The notes below the pieces were generated by a model. It did not search any database, had not been told where the DNA came from, and saw nothing but the letters and a program-made list of their open reading frames with translations. From NCBI GenBank assembly GCA_963833745.1, contig CAWHZD010000008.1, positions 434,001 to 498,000 on the forward strand: 64,000 nt of DNA, given 5' to 3'. Source of the stretch: AP-15 sp963833745 (lineage in GTDB: Bacteria > Pseudomonadota > Alphaproteobacteria > ATCC43930 > CGMCC-115725). Positions within the stretch are counted from its first letter, which is position 1; the number at the start of each line of letters is the position of its first letter. Both the position numbers and the translations under genes were made by a program. Shown piece after piece: positions 48,865 to 57,450 of the stretch.

Positions 48865-50059
48865 CGGGTCGGCACACGCGGCGGCGCTGCTGAGCGCTGC
48901 TGCGGTGCGCGAGCGCTGCGGGATGGTGTTCACGGCCGCCGAGCGGGGCGACACACAGCACTTCAGGCTCGATCTAGGCCGCCTCGGCGAGACGGCCGAC
49001 CGCGTCGCCGCAACCACGCGCCGCCGCTATCCCGATCTCTCGGTGCCCTATCACAGCCGCTGGCGACATTTCTCGGCGGGCCGGGTCGACCGCGCGGCGC
49101 TGGTCGCCCCTGGCGCCAACGCCGACGCGCAAGCGCGTGCGCGGATCGAGCTCGCCGTCGTCTCGGTATTGCTCGATGCCGGTGTTGGGCAAAGATGGCA
49201 GTACGCCGAAAACGAGACCGGTTTGATCTTGCAACGTTCCGAAGGGCTGGCGGTCGCGTGCCTGCGTGCGATGCAGCGGGGGATATTCTCCGCCGATCGC
49301 GACGACCCGTGGCGGGCCGACGCTAAGGCGCTGGCGCAGATGACGCCGGCGCGGCTCGGCGTCGCCTTTCAGCACGGTCCCGGCAACGAACTTCCCGAGC
49401 TGGAGGGTCGCGCCGGCTTGCTGCGCCGATTGGGCGAGGTTTGCGCCTGCGATCCGGGTCGGTTCGGCGCGCCGGGGCGGCCGGGTCATCTCTTCGACTA
49501 CTGGCGCGCGCAAGGCGGAGAGCTGACCGCTTCCGAGATCCTGCGCACCTTGCTGCAGGCGCTGGGGCCGATCTGGCCGGCGCGAATCAGCATCGGCGGC
49601 GTGCCGCTCGGCGATTGCGGCCGGCACGAGGCGGTGCCCGGCGGCGGCCTCGTGCCGTTTCACAAGCTGTCGCAATGGCTCGCCTATTCGCTGGTCGAGC
49701 CACTCGAAGCGGGTGGCGTGCGCGTTGTGGGTCTGGATGGGCTGACCGGGCTCGCCGAATACCGCAACGGCGGCTTGTTCCTCGACACCGGCGTCATCAT
49801 TCCGTACGACTCAAAACTGCTCGCCCAGCTACTTGCCGCGGCGAGCGAGCCGGTTGTCGAATGGCGCGCCCTGACCGTAGCCTTGCTCGACCGGCTGGCG
49901 TTCGAAGTGCGACAGCGGCTCGGCAAGAATGCCGCGGAGTTCCCGCTTGCCTGTGTGCTCGAAGGCGGCAGCTGGGCGGCGGGTCGCGAGATCGCCTTCG
50001 AGCGCCGGCCGGACGGCAGCGCGCCGCTCATGATCGTCAGCGACGGGACTTTGTTTTAG
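48848..50059 (+). CDS. DUF1688 / URC4 family protein (uracil catabolism)
   Basis: A 403-residue DUF1688 protein, the URC4/Urg3 family required for the URC pyrimidine degradation pathway in fungi and bacteria; its reaction is not established to my knowledge. Recognisable parts: LLSAAAVRERCGMVF, PYHSRWRHFSAG, ELAVVSVLLDAGVGQRWQYA, GRPGHLFDYW, FHKLSQWLAYSLVEPLEAGG, LTGLAEYRNGGLFLDTGVI. GTG 48848 is preferred (AAGGG upstream); it overlaps URC1 by 17 bases. The stop at 50057-50059 lies in the first copy of a 19-bp tandem duplication, and upp follows 30 bp later. Confidence 0.88.
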   Translation: MPLASDGSAHAAALLSAAAVRERCGMVFTAAERGDTQHFRLDLGRLGETADRVAATTRRRYPDLSVPYHSRWRHFSAGRVDRAALVAPGANADAQARARIELAVVSVLLDAGVGQRWQYAENETGLILQRSEGLAVACLRAMQRGIFSADRDDPWRADAKALAQMTPARLGVAFQHGPGNELPELEGRAGLLRRLGEVCACDPGRFGAPGRPGHLFDYWRAQGGELTASEILRTLLQALGPIWPARISIGGVPLGDCGRHEAVPGGGLVPFHKLSQWLAYSLVEPLEAGGVRVVGLDGLTGLAEYRNGGLFLDTGVIIPYDSKLLAQLLAAASEPVVEWRALTVALLDRLAFEVRQRLGKNAAEFPLACVLEGGSWAAGREIAFERRPDGSAPLMIVSDGTLF

Positions 50060-50080
50060 GAACGGGACTTTGTTTTAGGA
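50043..50080 (+). repeat. 19-bp perfect tandem duplication at the URC4 stop codon
   Basis: ACGGGACTTTGTTTTAGGA occurs at 50043-50061 and again at 50062-50080. The first copy encodes the last residues and TAG stop of the DUF1688 gene; the second supplies the AGGA(G) ribosome site 8-9 nt before the upp ATG at 50090. Confidence 0.92.
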
Positions 50081-50089
50081 GTGTCGCGG

Positions 50090-50732
50090 ATGCAGCAGCA
50101 CAGGCCGGGATTGACAGTCGTCGATCATCCGCTGATCCAGCACAAGCTGTCCCTGATGCGCGACCGCGCGACTTCGACGGCCGGGTTCCGCCGGCTGTTG
50201 CGGGAGATCAGCCTGCTGTTGGCCTACGAGGCGACGCGCGACCTGCCGCTCGAATTGGCGGAACTCGACACGCCGCTCGAACGCGGCAATTTCCCGTTGC
50301 TCGCGGGCAAGAAGCTGTGCCTGGTCTCGATCCTGCGCGCCGGCAACGGCATTCTCGACGGCATGCTCGATCTGCTGCCGTCGGCGCGCGTCGGCCATAT
50401 CGGGATCTATCGCGAACCCCGCACCCTTCAAGCGGTCGAATATTACCTGAAATTGCCGGAGGATTTGGCCGAGCGCGATGTGATCTTGCGTCGACCCGAT
50501 GCTGGCCACCGGCAATTCGGCGGTGGCGGCGATTTCCCGTCTCGTCGAGCTAAAGGCGCGCTCGATCAAATTCGTCTGCCTGGTCGCCGCCCCGGAAGGA
50601 GCCGACAAGATCCTGGAAATCTTCCCGGAGGTCACGATTGTCGCTGCCGCACTCGACCGCTGTCTCGACGACCACGGCTACATTCTGCCCGGCCTCGGCG
50701 ACGCCGGCGACCGGCTGTTCGGGACGAAATAG
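50090..50732 (+). CDS. upp: Uracil phosphoribosyltransferase, with one apparent frameshift
   Basis: Makes UMP from uracil and PRPP; here the URC6-type partner of the uracil catabolism operon. From ATG 50090: LTVVDHPLIQHKLSLMRD, STAGFRRLLREISLLLAYEA, LVSILRAGNGILDGMLDLLP and HIGIYREPRTLQAVEYY in one frame. The PRPP loop DPMLATGNSAVAAI and the C-terminus LPGLGDAGDRLFGTK are in the next frame. Dropping one base near 50489 (ATC TTG [C] GTC GAC CCG ATG) restores DVILVDPMLATG and a 213-residue protein, the normal size. As written the first frame runs on to 50974 with non-homologous Arg-rich sequence. Sequencing error or a real mutation cannot be separated here. Confidence 0.9.
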
Positions 50733-50758
50733 CATTTGTAACGGGCTGGGTCGGGAGG

Positions 50759-51262
50759 CTAGTGGGATCCGGCCTGTTCGTTCGGTGGCGACCACGGGCG
50801 TGGGCGCTGGTGTGCGAGCTGAACGAATTTTGCTCGCTGCTCGGGCGACAGGGTCGCCAGAAACGACAAGGTCGTCGTCGTCATATCGCGCATGAAGCCG
50901 CGTCGTTCCTGTGCCGCCTGATCGAACAATTGCATGACCTTGGTTTCGTCAGCCTGCGGCTTGGCCACCTCTGACCACGCATTGCCGATCAGCGGCTGAA
51001 CCGCGCCGTGCATCGCTTGCAGCCGCTCGCGCATGGTCTGCGAGTAATGCGCAAAGGCTTGTTTTTGCCGGGAATCGAGGTTGAGCTCGCCGGCCATTTG
51101 TTCGAGCCGGTCTTCGGCGGAAGGCACGGGGGCGGTCGCGTGGATGCGGATCCACAGCGCCCCGGCGATGAAAAACAGGTTGAGCGCCAGCGACAGCGCC
51201 AGCAGCCCTTTCCACCAATGCTGACGGGGACGGCTCCGGCCGGCCGGTTCGACGAGCATCAT
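50759..51262 (-). CDS. Periplasmic heavy-metal sensor-like protein (Spy/CpxP fold)
   Basis: A 167-residue envelope protein: short cytoplasmic N-terminus, one membrane helix (WKGLLALSLALNLFFIAGAL) and a helical periplasmic domain with DRLEQMAGELNLDSRQKQAF, MRERLQAMHGAVQPLIG and a TLSPEQRAKFVQLAHQR segment, matching the Metal_resist/periplasmic heavy-metal sensor family related to CpxP and CnrX. ATG 51262 overlaps the upstream stop in an ATGA junction. Third gene of the sigma factor operon; it probably senses or buffers envelope stress or metal. Confidence 0.82.
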   Translation of the reverse strand: MMLVEPAGRSRPRQHWWKGLLALSLALNLFFIAGALWIRIHATAPVPSAEDRLEQMAGELNLDSRQKQAFAHYSQTMRERLQAMHGAVQPLIGNAWSEVAKPQADETKVMQLFDQAAQERRGFMRDMTTTTLSFLATLSPEQRAKFVQLAHQRPRPWSPPNEQAGSH

Positions 51263-51822
51263 GTCTGCTGGCCCTCGCCGAGATCGCGCAGGAAACCGGT
51301 CGAGGGATCGAGCAGCTCGGGCAGAAAATTTTCGTCGCTGGCCTGATGCGGCTGGCCGGGTTGGCTGAGGCTCAGTGAGGCGCCGCTGCCCATCGCAAAG
51401 CCGAGCCAGCTCGCCACTGCGATCGCCGCGGCCAACCCGCCCCATTGCGCGACGCCCTGTAGGACGCTTCGCCCGACCGGCTGCGGTGCAAACGGAATTA
51501 CGCGGCCCTGCCCGGGCGCATCGTCGATGATCGTTAGGGCGCGTTCGATAACCCGTTCGAGCCCGCCCGGCATTGCGATCCCACCGGCCGAAATCGCCCG
51601 CCCGGCGGCAACGTCCGACATTGCGACCGGGTCGGTACCGACGAGGGCGGCGACCCGGTCATGCTCGTCATCGTCGTCGAGCATCGCGTCTGCCAAGCCG
51701 GCAAGATCGAGAAAGCGCTCGGCCTCGTTGTCCGGCGTCTCGGTGGTCCGGCAGCGCTGCCACAAGGTGCGGCCCGCCTCGAAGCCGGCCGTCCCTTCCG
51801 TTCCATCTTCAATTCGGCTCAT
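51259..51822 (-). CDS. Putative anti-sigma factor (single-pass membrane protein)
   Basis: A 187-residue protein with a soluble acidic N-terminal part (ETPDNEAERFLDLAGLADAM), one membrane helix near residues 125-145 (GGLAAAIAVASWLGFAMGSG) and a periplasmic tail. It lacks a zinc HxxxCxxC anti-sigma motif. Its place directly after an ECF sigma gene (70 bp) and before a periplasmic sensor-like protein is the common layout of alphaproteobacterial sigma/anti-sigma/sensor operons, so anti-sigma function is inferred from context and topology only. Confidence 0.65.
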   Translation of the reverse strand: MSRIEDGTEGTAGFEAGRTLWQRCRTTETPDNEAERFLDLAGLADAMLDDDDEHDRVAALVGTDPVAMSDVAAGRAISAGGIAMPGGLERVIERALTIIDDAPGQGRVIPFAPQPVGRSVLQGVAQWGGLAAAIAVASWLGFAMGSGASLSLSQPGQPHQASDENFLPELLDPSTGFLRDLGEGQQT

Positions 51823-51892
51823 CGCACTGCTCTCTGCCGATAGTTAGGCGGACTGCCGCACCGGCATCCCCGCAACTTGCTGGTTCCACCGT

Positions 51893-52465
51893 TCAATCCG
51901 CTTCCGCTCTGAAGTATGCACGCAATTTGATCATCGCCTTGTGATGCGCGCTGCGCACGGTTTGCGGGTCGATGCCAAGGAGCGCGGCGATCTCCGCGAC
52001 TTCCATGTCGCGATCGTAGAGCATTGCCAGAATCTCGCGTTGGCGCGGCGACAACAGCGCTTCGGGCAGTTTGAGCTTGCGAACCGGTTCCACCGGGTCG
52101 ACCGAAAGCTGCGCCTCCGGTACTGCCTCGATCGGCACAGTCACCGGCCGATGCCGCCGCAGCGCGTCACGCGCGGTGCTGCGGGCGACGATGGTGATCC
52201 AAGTCGACAGCCCGGCCCGCGCCGGGTCATAGCTGCGCAGCAGCCGGAAATCGTTCCGGCACAGCCGCAAAAAGACCTCCTGGGTCAGATCCTCGACCTC
52301 GGTGGTTTCACGCGCGACCCCCCGAACCGCGGCGACGACGAGCCCGGCATAACGCCGCACGAACGCCTCCCAGGCGCCCTTTTCACCGCGAATAAGCGTG
52401 TCGAGCAGGTCGTCCGGCGCCAATCGGGACGCCCCTGCATCCGGACCGGCGCGTCTGCGCCTCAA
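51893..52465 (-). CDS. ECF-type RNA polymerase sigma factor
   Basis: A 190-residue group 4 sigma factor. Region 2 includes FVRRYAGLVVAAVRGVARE, VEDLTQEVFLRLCRNDFRLL and STWITIVARSTARDALRR. Region 4 has LLSPRQREILAMLYDRDMEV and a helix-turn-helix AEIAALLGIDPQTVRSAHHK. The TTG at 52465 shares four bases (TTGA) with the fumarase stop, suggesting coupling; a second TTG about 14 codons later (LAPDDLLDTL) is also possible and would remove an Arg-rich head. It likely controls its own operon with the two downstream envelope proteins. Confidence 0.88.
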   Translation of the reverse strand: MRRRRAGPDAGASRLAPDDLLDTLIRGEKGAWEAFVRRYAGLVVAAVRGVARETTEVEDLTQEVFLRLCRNDFRLLRSYDPARAGLSTWITIVARSTARDALRRHRPVTVPIEAVPEAQLSVDPVEPVRKLKLPEALLSPRQREILAMLYDRDMEVAEIAALLGIDPQTVRSAHHKAMIKLRAYFRAEAD

Positions 52466-54075
52466 GTGAGCGCGGCGAAGAAATCGTTGCCCTTGTCGTC
52501 GATCACGATAAAGGCGGGAAAATTTTCGACCTCGATCCGCCAGACCGCTTCCATACCGAGCTCGGGATATTCGAGCACCTCGACCTTGCGAATGCAGTCG
52601 AGGGCGAGCCGCGCCGCCGATCCGCCGATCGAGCCGAGATAAAATCCGCCATGCTTGCGGCAGGCGTCGCGGACTTCGGCGCCGCGATTACCCTTGGCGA
52701 GGGTCACAAAGCTGCCCCCCGCCGCCATGAACGCATCGACGTAGCTGTCCATGCGGCCGGCCGTGGTCGGCCCGAACGAACCCGAAGCGAAACCTTCGGG
52801 TGTCTTGGCCGGGCCGGCATAATAAATCGGATGCTCCTTGACGTATTCGGGCAGACCCTCGCCGCGATCGAGCCGCTCCTGCAATTTCGCATGGGCGATA
52901 TCACGTGCCACGATCAACGGGCCGGTCAGGCTGAGCCGCGTCTTGATCGGGTATCGCGACAGGGTGCACCGGATCTCGCTCATCGGGCGGGCGAGGTCGA
53001 CCGGCACCACCGCGCCACCAAGCGTCGCCACGTCGATGTCGGGAAGAAAGCGGGCCGGGTTGGTTTCGAGTTCTTCGAGAAAGACCCCGTCGGCGGTGAT
53101 TTTGCCGAGAACCTGGCGGTCGGCCGAGCACGAGACGCCGATCCCGATCGGCAGGCTGGCGCCGTGCCGCGGCAGCCGGATCACGCGTGCGTCGTGGCAG
53201 AAATACTTGCCGCCGAACTGCGCCCCGATCCCGAGGCCGCGCGTCAGTTCGAGCACTTCGGCCTCGAATGCGCGGTCGCGATAGGCTTGGCCCCAGCGGT
53301 TGCCCTCCGCCGGCAGATTGTCGAGATAGCGGCAGCTGGCGAGCTTGACGGTTTTCAAATTCATCTCGGCGGAAGTGCCGCCGATCACGATCGCGAGGTG
53401 ATAAGGCGGACAGGCTGCGGTGCCGAGCGTGCGGAGCTTTTCGTCGATAAATTTGATCAGCGATTTTGGGTTCAGCACGGCTTTCGACTGCTGATACAGA
53501 AAGCTCTTGTTGGCGGAGCCGCCGCCCTTGGCAATGAACAGGAATTTGTACGCCTCGCCGGGCTCGGCGAAGAGGTCGATCTGGGCCGGCAGATTGTCGC
53601 CGGTATTGACCTCCTCGTACATCGACAAAGGGGCGAGCTGGCTGTAGCGCAGATTGGCTTCGGTGTAGGTGCGGCGAATGCCGGCGGAAATCGCCGCGGC
53701 ATCGTCGGCCCCGGTCCACACCTGCTGGCCTTTCTTGCCCATGACGATGGCGGTGCCGGTGTCCTGGCACATCGGCAAGACTCTGCCGGCGGCGATGTTG
53801 GCGTTTTTCAGGAAATCGTAGGCGACGAATTTGTCGTTCGAGGAAGCTTCAGAATCATCGAGGATGGCGCGCAGCTGCGCCAGATGACCGGGCCGCAGCA
53901 GGTGCGCCGAATCGACAAAGGCCTGGGCCGCGAGCAGGGTCAGCGCTTCGGGTTCGATCTTGACGATCCGCCGCCCCTCGAAGCTGCCGGTCGCCACATG
54001 GTCGCCGGTCAGTTTGCGGTAGGGGGCGTCCTCCGCGCCGAGCGGGAACAGCTCATGATAGGCGTCATTGCTCAT
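52462..54075 (-). CDS. fumA: Fumarate hydratase, class I (iron-sulfur)
   Basis: [4Fe-4S]-dependent fumarase of the TCA cycle, 537 residues with both alpha and beta parts fused. Cluster cysteines: Cys103 in PMCQDTGTA, one in TAACPPYHLAIVIGGTSAE, one in GVSCSADRQVLGK. Other hallmarks: SMYEEVNTGDNLPAQIDLFA, KGGGSANKSFLYQQ, GPTTAGRMDSYVD and the catalytic-domain end FPAFIVIDDKGNDFF. Class I enzymes are oxygen-sensitive, and sharing a transcript with an ECF stress sigma factor is noteworthy. ATG 54075 is the only sensible start. Confidence 0.95.
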   Translation of the reverse strand: MSNDAYHELFPLGAEDAPYRKLTGDHVATGSFEGRRIVKIEPEALTLLAAQAFVDSAHLLRPGHLAQLRAILDDSEASSNDKFVAYDFLKNANIAAGRVLPMCQDTGTAIVMGKKGQQVWTGADDAAAISAGIRRTYTEANLRYSQLAPLSMYEEVNTGDNLPAQIDLFAEPGEAYKFLFIAKGGGSANKSFLYQQSKAVLNPKSLIKFIDEKLRTLGTAACPPYHLAIVIGGTSAEMNLKTVKLASCRYLDNLPAEGNRWGQAYRDRAFEAEVLELTRGLGIGAQFGGKYFCHDARVIRLPRHGASLPIGIGVSCSADRQVLGKITADGVFLEELETNPARFLPDIDVATLGGAVVPVDLARPMSEIRCTLSRYPIKTRLSLTGPLIVARDIAHAKLQERLDRGEGLPEYVKEHPIYYAGPAKTPEGFASGSFGPTTAGRMDSYVDAFMAAGGSFVTLAKGNRGAEVRDACRKHGGFYLGSIGGSAARLALDCIRKVEVLEYPELGMEAVWRIEVENFPAFIVIDDKGNDFFAALT

Positions 54076-54963
54076 GCGTCGCTCCGCGATCCAGTTCCGC
54101 CGCAGGATCGCCGTTTACGGCCCGGCGTCAAGCTGTCTGGGCTGAGGCGAATTTTCGGGTAAAAGTTGACGACACGCGAAATTCGTCGGTACACCATAAA
54201 TTTTTCGAGATATGGTATTATCGCTAGTGCAGGATTCGTCAAACTGTTATGGGAGGATAGCACTTTGGTTTAAACTCAGCATACGCAGCCCCCGACTTTC
54301 ATCAGCTTGACCTTCGGCCTCGCGGTCGTAACCGCTACCGTCGCCCTTTCGTCCTCTGCGCATTCCACCGCAATCACTGTGAGCAACGTAGCGCTTTATT
54401 ACGCTGATGTCAGTCCCAATGACGTGGGCGTAACTAGCGGTGAGACGATTCAATACTCCGCTAACGCCACTCCCAACGGGGGGGGGGGACAACCGGCACC
54501 GCAACGACCACCAACCTCAGCACTCAAGCCCCTATAACACGAAGTATCCCATTTAATCCTGGGTCGGGTACGCCGGACTTTTTCTCTGGCGCGCTAGCAT
54601 TGTGTACATCCGATTGCGCGCCTTCGGGCAACAACAATCTTGCCAACCTGACCGGCCCTTGGACCCTTACCTTTCAAAACGCAAGCACAACGCCGACTAG
54701 CGCCTCCAGCACGCTGTCGCTCGCCGGACCGGGCGAAATCCCGTTTGTGAACAGTATTACCCTATCGGGCACGAGTACGACCCCGATCTTCAGTTGGTCG
54801 GCCCCTGCTGGCTTGAGCCCGAGTGGCTATCGAGTGCAAATATACCAAAATAATCTCGTCAAGCCAGGCAACGACCAGGCAGGCGTTGTGCTGTCGACAA
54901 ACCTGCTGCCAAGCGTCACGTCCTACACGTTTCCAGGCTACCAATTCTCGACGAATACGACCT

Positions 54964-55999
54964 AAGGCTTATGCCCTTGCTTCCGGTGAGATCAACATGT
55001 TGTAAGGCAGGGGCGGGTGGGCTGCGGCGATGCCGAGCAAGGAACGGAATGCGGCATGCCGGGTATGGCGGCGATTGAAGCGGAAGACGAACTCGTCGAG
55101 ATAAATCTGGAGGTGCTTGCGGCGCAGGCCGTGATAGACGCCCAAGGCCCAGATCTTGAGATTGGAGAAGACGCGGTGCGCCCAGGGCAGGATGATATGG
55201 GCGGCCATTTTGCCGACGACGTGGGGATCGTGATTGACACCGGGGGCGCCGGGATATCCCGACCATCCGTCGGTCTTAGCGGTGGCGCCGGGCGCGAGAT
55301 TGGCTTTGAGAAAAGAGTGCAGACTGTGAGCCGAGTAATCGGGCACCTGGCTGAGGCGGATACGGCCGGGGGCTCTGCCATCCTCGATCTCGACCGCCCC
55401 GACGACCAGGATCTTGCCCTGATGACTACGACCGCCGCCACCGGTGAGCGGATCATTCTTGCTGCGGCAGACGATCTCGGTCTCGTCGACTTCGACCCAG
55501 CCGGCGAGCGCGCTGCGGCCCGGCGCCACCATGCTGCGGCGCAGCTTGGCGGCCATCAGCCAGGCCGATTTGTACGAGCCCAGAGCGAGCTGGCGTTGCA
55601 GTTGCAGTGCCGAGATGCCGTTGGAATGGGTCGCCATCAGATAGGCCGCCCAGAACCAGGTGGTCAGCGGCAGCTTGGAATGGTGCATGATCGTGCCGGC
55701 GGTCACCGAAGTCTGTTTGCCACAGCCGGCGCATTCCCAGGTCCAGGCCTTGGTTTGTAGCTGCCAAGCTTTGCTTCCGCCGCAAGCGGGGCAGACAAAG
55801 CCGTGCCGCCAGCGTGCCGTGAAGAGGTAGGCGACGCAGGCCGCCTCATCCGGAAAGCAGCTCTGGAACTCGATCAGGGAGCGCGGAAAATCGGGCATGA
55901 TGGCCTCGCGAACCGGACATTGTTCGCTTTATGTTCTAACACTGTCGAGGCCCTCACGCCACCACAAATAGGGCTCCCGGATGCAGAGGGATAAGCCTT
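54964..55999. mobile_element. IS1595-family insertion sequence (1036 bp)
   Basis: Flanked by an 8-bp target duplication TACGACCT (54956-54963 and 56000-56007). Ends are imperfect inverted repeats: AAGGCTTATGCCCT on the left and, read inward, AAGGCTTATCCCTC on the right. It contains one transposase gene on the minus strand. Intact duplication and ends indicate a recent insertion. Confidence 0.92.
54969..55898 (-). CDS. IS1595 family transposase (ISXO2-like)
   Basis: A 309-residue DDE-type transposase. The N-terminal zinc ribbon is CPACGGSKAW...CAGCGKQTS. The helix-turn-helix-like part follows (TWFWAAYLMATHSNGISALQ). The catalytic ISXO2 domain has GWVEVDETEI (first Asp), KTDGWSGY (second Asp), a histidine-rich NHDPHVVGK segment and DEFVFRFNRRHTRHAAF near the C-terminus. 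The frame is intact from ATG 55898 to TAA just inside the left end, so the element is probably active. It is antisense to the gene it interrupts. Confidence 0.93.
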   Translation of the reverse strand: MPDFPRSLIEFQSCFPDEAACVAYLFTARWRHGFVCPACGGSKAWQLQTKAWTWECAGCGKQTSVTAGTIMHHSKLPLTTWFWAAYLMATHSNGISALQLQRQLALGSYKSAWLMAAKLRRSMVAPGRSALAGWVEVDETEIVCRSKNDPLTGGGGRSHQGKILVVGAVEIEDGRAPGRIRLSQVPDYSAHSLHSFLKANLAPGATAKTDGWSGYPGAPGVNHDPHVVGKMAAHIILPWAHRVFSNLKIWALGVYHGLRRKHLQIYLDEFVFRFNRRHTRHAAFRSLLGIAAAHPPLPYNMLISPEARA

Positions 56000-56694
56000 T
56001 ACGACCTATACAGTCGAAATCGAAGCGTTGATCAGCCGCGACGGGTCGACGACAAACCTCGCGAATTCGAATCTCGCCGCCACGTCTCGCGTCTATTCGA
56101 CATTCCAAACACTGCCTGCGGGTGCGCTGCCCGTCAATCTGCCGACGGTAACTGTTAATGGCAGTCAGGTCACTTATGGCTTCAACCTGACCATAGCACC
56201 GGGCGTTACTTATTACATCGATCCGCAAGTAGCAACCGGCTATATATACCAGGCGGGAACGGGTAACCCGAATTTCGCGAGCGTTGAGTTACCTGACATC
56301 GGCAACCCAACTCCCTATGATTTATATTTGTGGAATGGCTCGGCATTTGTTTTCGATACGACCTTGTCGGCCGATACTGTATTCGACTTTGCGGCGGGCG
56401 GGATAAGCGAATTTGAGGTGCTCGGCATCGATCCGGATTTGGGGCTCGACCCAACCAACCCGACCGCCTTTATAACGGGGCTGGCCTTCGAGAGCGCGGG
56501 TAGCTTCACCGGCACCATGACCCCAGTCACCGCCGACGTCGACGAACCGGCCTCTCTCATGCTGGTTACTTCAGGCCTCATTGGACTTTGCTTAGTTCGC
56601 CGGGCGGCTATGGCTCTGTCGCCTAAGGTGGGCCTTTGCCCTCTGCTTCTTCGCCGTCGTCGCGCTTAGCTGGATCGTGCGTTAAGCCGCCGCG

Positions 56695-57186
56695 CTAGCG
56701 CTTGCGGAAGCGGTCGAGGGTGACGATCTCGGCCGCTGGCCGCTCGGCTCCCTTTTCCGCTTCCGCGCCGGCAGGCGGGGCGGGCGAGCGGGCCAAGATG
56801 GAAGTCGCCGGCTGCTCGGCGGGGACGCCGGTAGGCACTTCGAACTGCAGGCCGAAGTTGACCGAAGGATCGGCGAAGGTGGTGATCGCCGCGAACGGGA
56901 TTGTCAGCCGCTCCATCCGGTTGCTGAAGCTCAAAGTCACCGAGAAGGCGGCGTCGCCGACTTCGAGGCCCCAAAACTGGTGCTGCAGCACAATCGTCAT
57001 GTCGTCGGGGTACTTCGCCGAGATTTGCGGCGGCAGCACGACCCCGGGGGCGCCGGTTCGAAAGCTGATGTAGAAATGGTGCTCGCCGTGCAACCCGTCC
57101 CGCGCCGCGCGCGACAGCGCTTCCCTGGCAACCCCGCGCAGCGCGGTCTCGACCATCTTGTCGTAGTGGAAGAGGTCCTGGGCCAT
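56695..57186 (-). CDS. sspB: ClpXP adaptor protein SspB
   Basis: Adaptor that tethers ssrA-tagged substrates to the ClpX unfoldase. The 163-residue protein starts MAQDLFHYDKMVETALRGVA and carries HFYISFRTGAPGVVLPPQIS, MTIVLQHQFWGLEVGDAAFS and IPFAAITTFADPSVNFGLQF, typical of the alphaproteobacterial SspB fold. A flexible Pro/Ala linker leads to the ClpX-binding tail EIVTLDRFRKR. Not in an operon; it is convergent with the broken PEP-CTERM gene. Confidence 0.92.
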   Translation of the reverse strand: MAQDLFHYDKMVETALRGVAREALSRAARDGLHGEHHFYISFRTGAPGVVLPPQISAKYPDDMTIVLQHQFWGLEVGDAAFSVTLSFSNRMERLTIPFAAITTFADPSVNFGLQFEVPTGVPAEQPATSILARSPAPPAGAEAEKGAERPAAEIVTLDRFRKR

Positions 57187-57450
57187 CGTCGTCGGCTCGC
57201 TTGGTAAGTCGGCTGGGCAGAAACCGGGTGCAGAAACCGGGTAAGGCGAGTGAGGGGCTTCTGTTGCCCGGTGCCCCTCGAACCGCGATTTGCTCTAAGC
57301 TTTCACCCCGCTAAGGGTTAGGCCGCAAGCGCCTCTGTTGCGAAGTTGTCGTTCGCAGTTGGATTGTGACCCGATAACGGTGGTATCATGCCGGGCGACG
57401 GATCTTACCTTTACCACGCGCGTCGAGCCTATTTCGCCCCCTCGAAAAAA

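Larger units (their letters stand above)
54307..56669 (+). pseudogene. PEP-CTERM-like secreted protein gene, broken by an 11-G tract and an IS element
   Basis: Three collinear fragments of one gene. Fragment 1 (54307-about 54488) has a signal-like LAVVTATVALSSSAHSTA and ends at 11 consecutive G (54478-54488), where the frame is lost. Fragment 2 (about 54489-54963, next frame) contains NLANLTGPWTLTFQNASTTP and SWSAPAGLSPSGYRVQIYQN. The IS follows, then fragment 3 (56000-56669) resumes TTYTVEIEALISRDGS without losing a codon once the 8-bp duplication is removed. The end EPASLMLVTSGLIGLCLVRR is a PEP-CTERM-like sorting signal (DEP instead of PEP). The 5' end is uncertain: a basic segment FKLSIRSPRL upstream in another frame suggests a further indel. 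GC is lower than in neighbours. Confidence 0.8.

Noticed and set aside
50081..50974. 297-codon frame as a full uracil phosphoribosyltransferase variant
   Set aside because: Homology stops at about 50488 and continues in the next frame; the C-terminal 160 codons are frameshift product.
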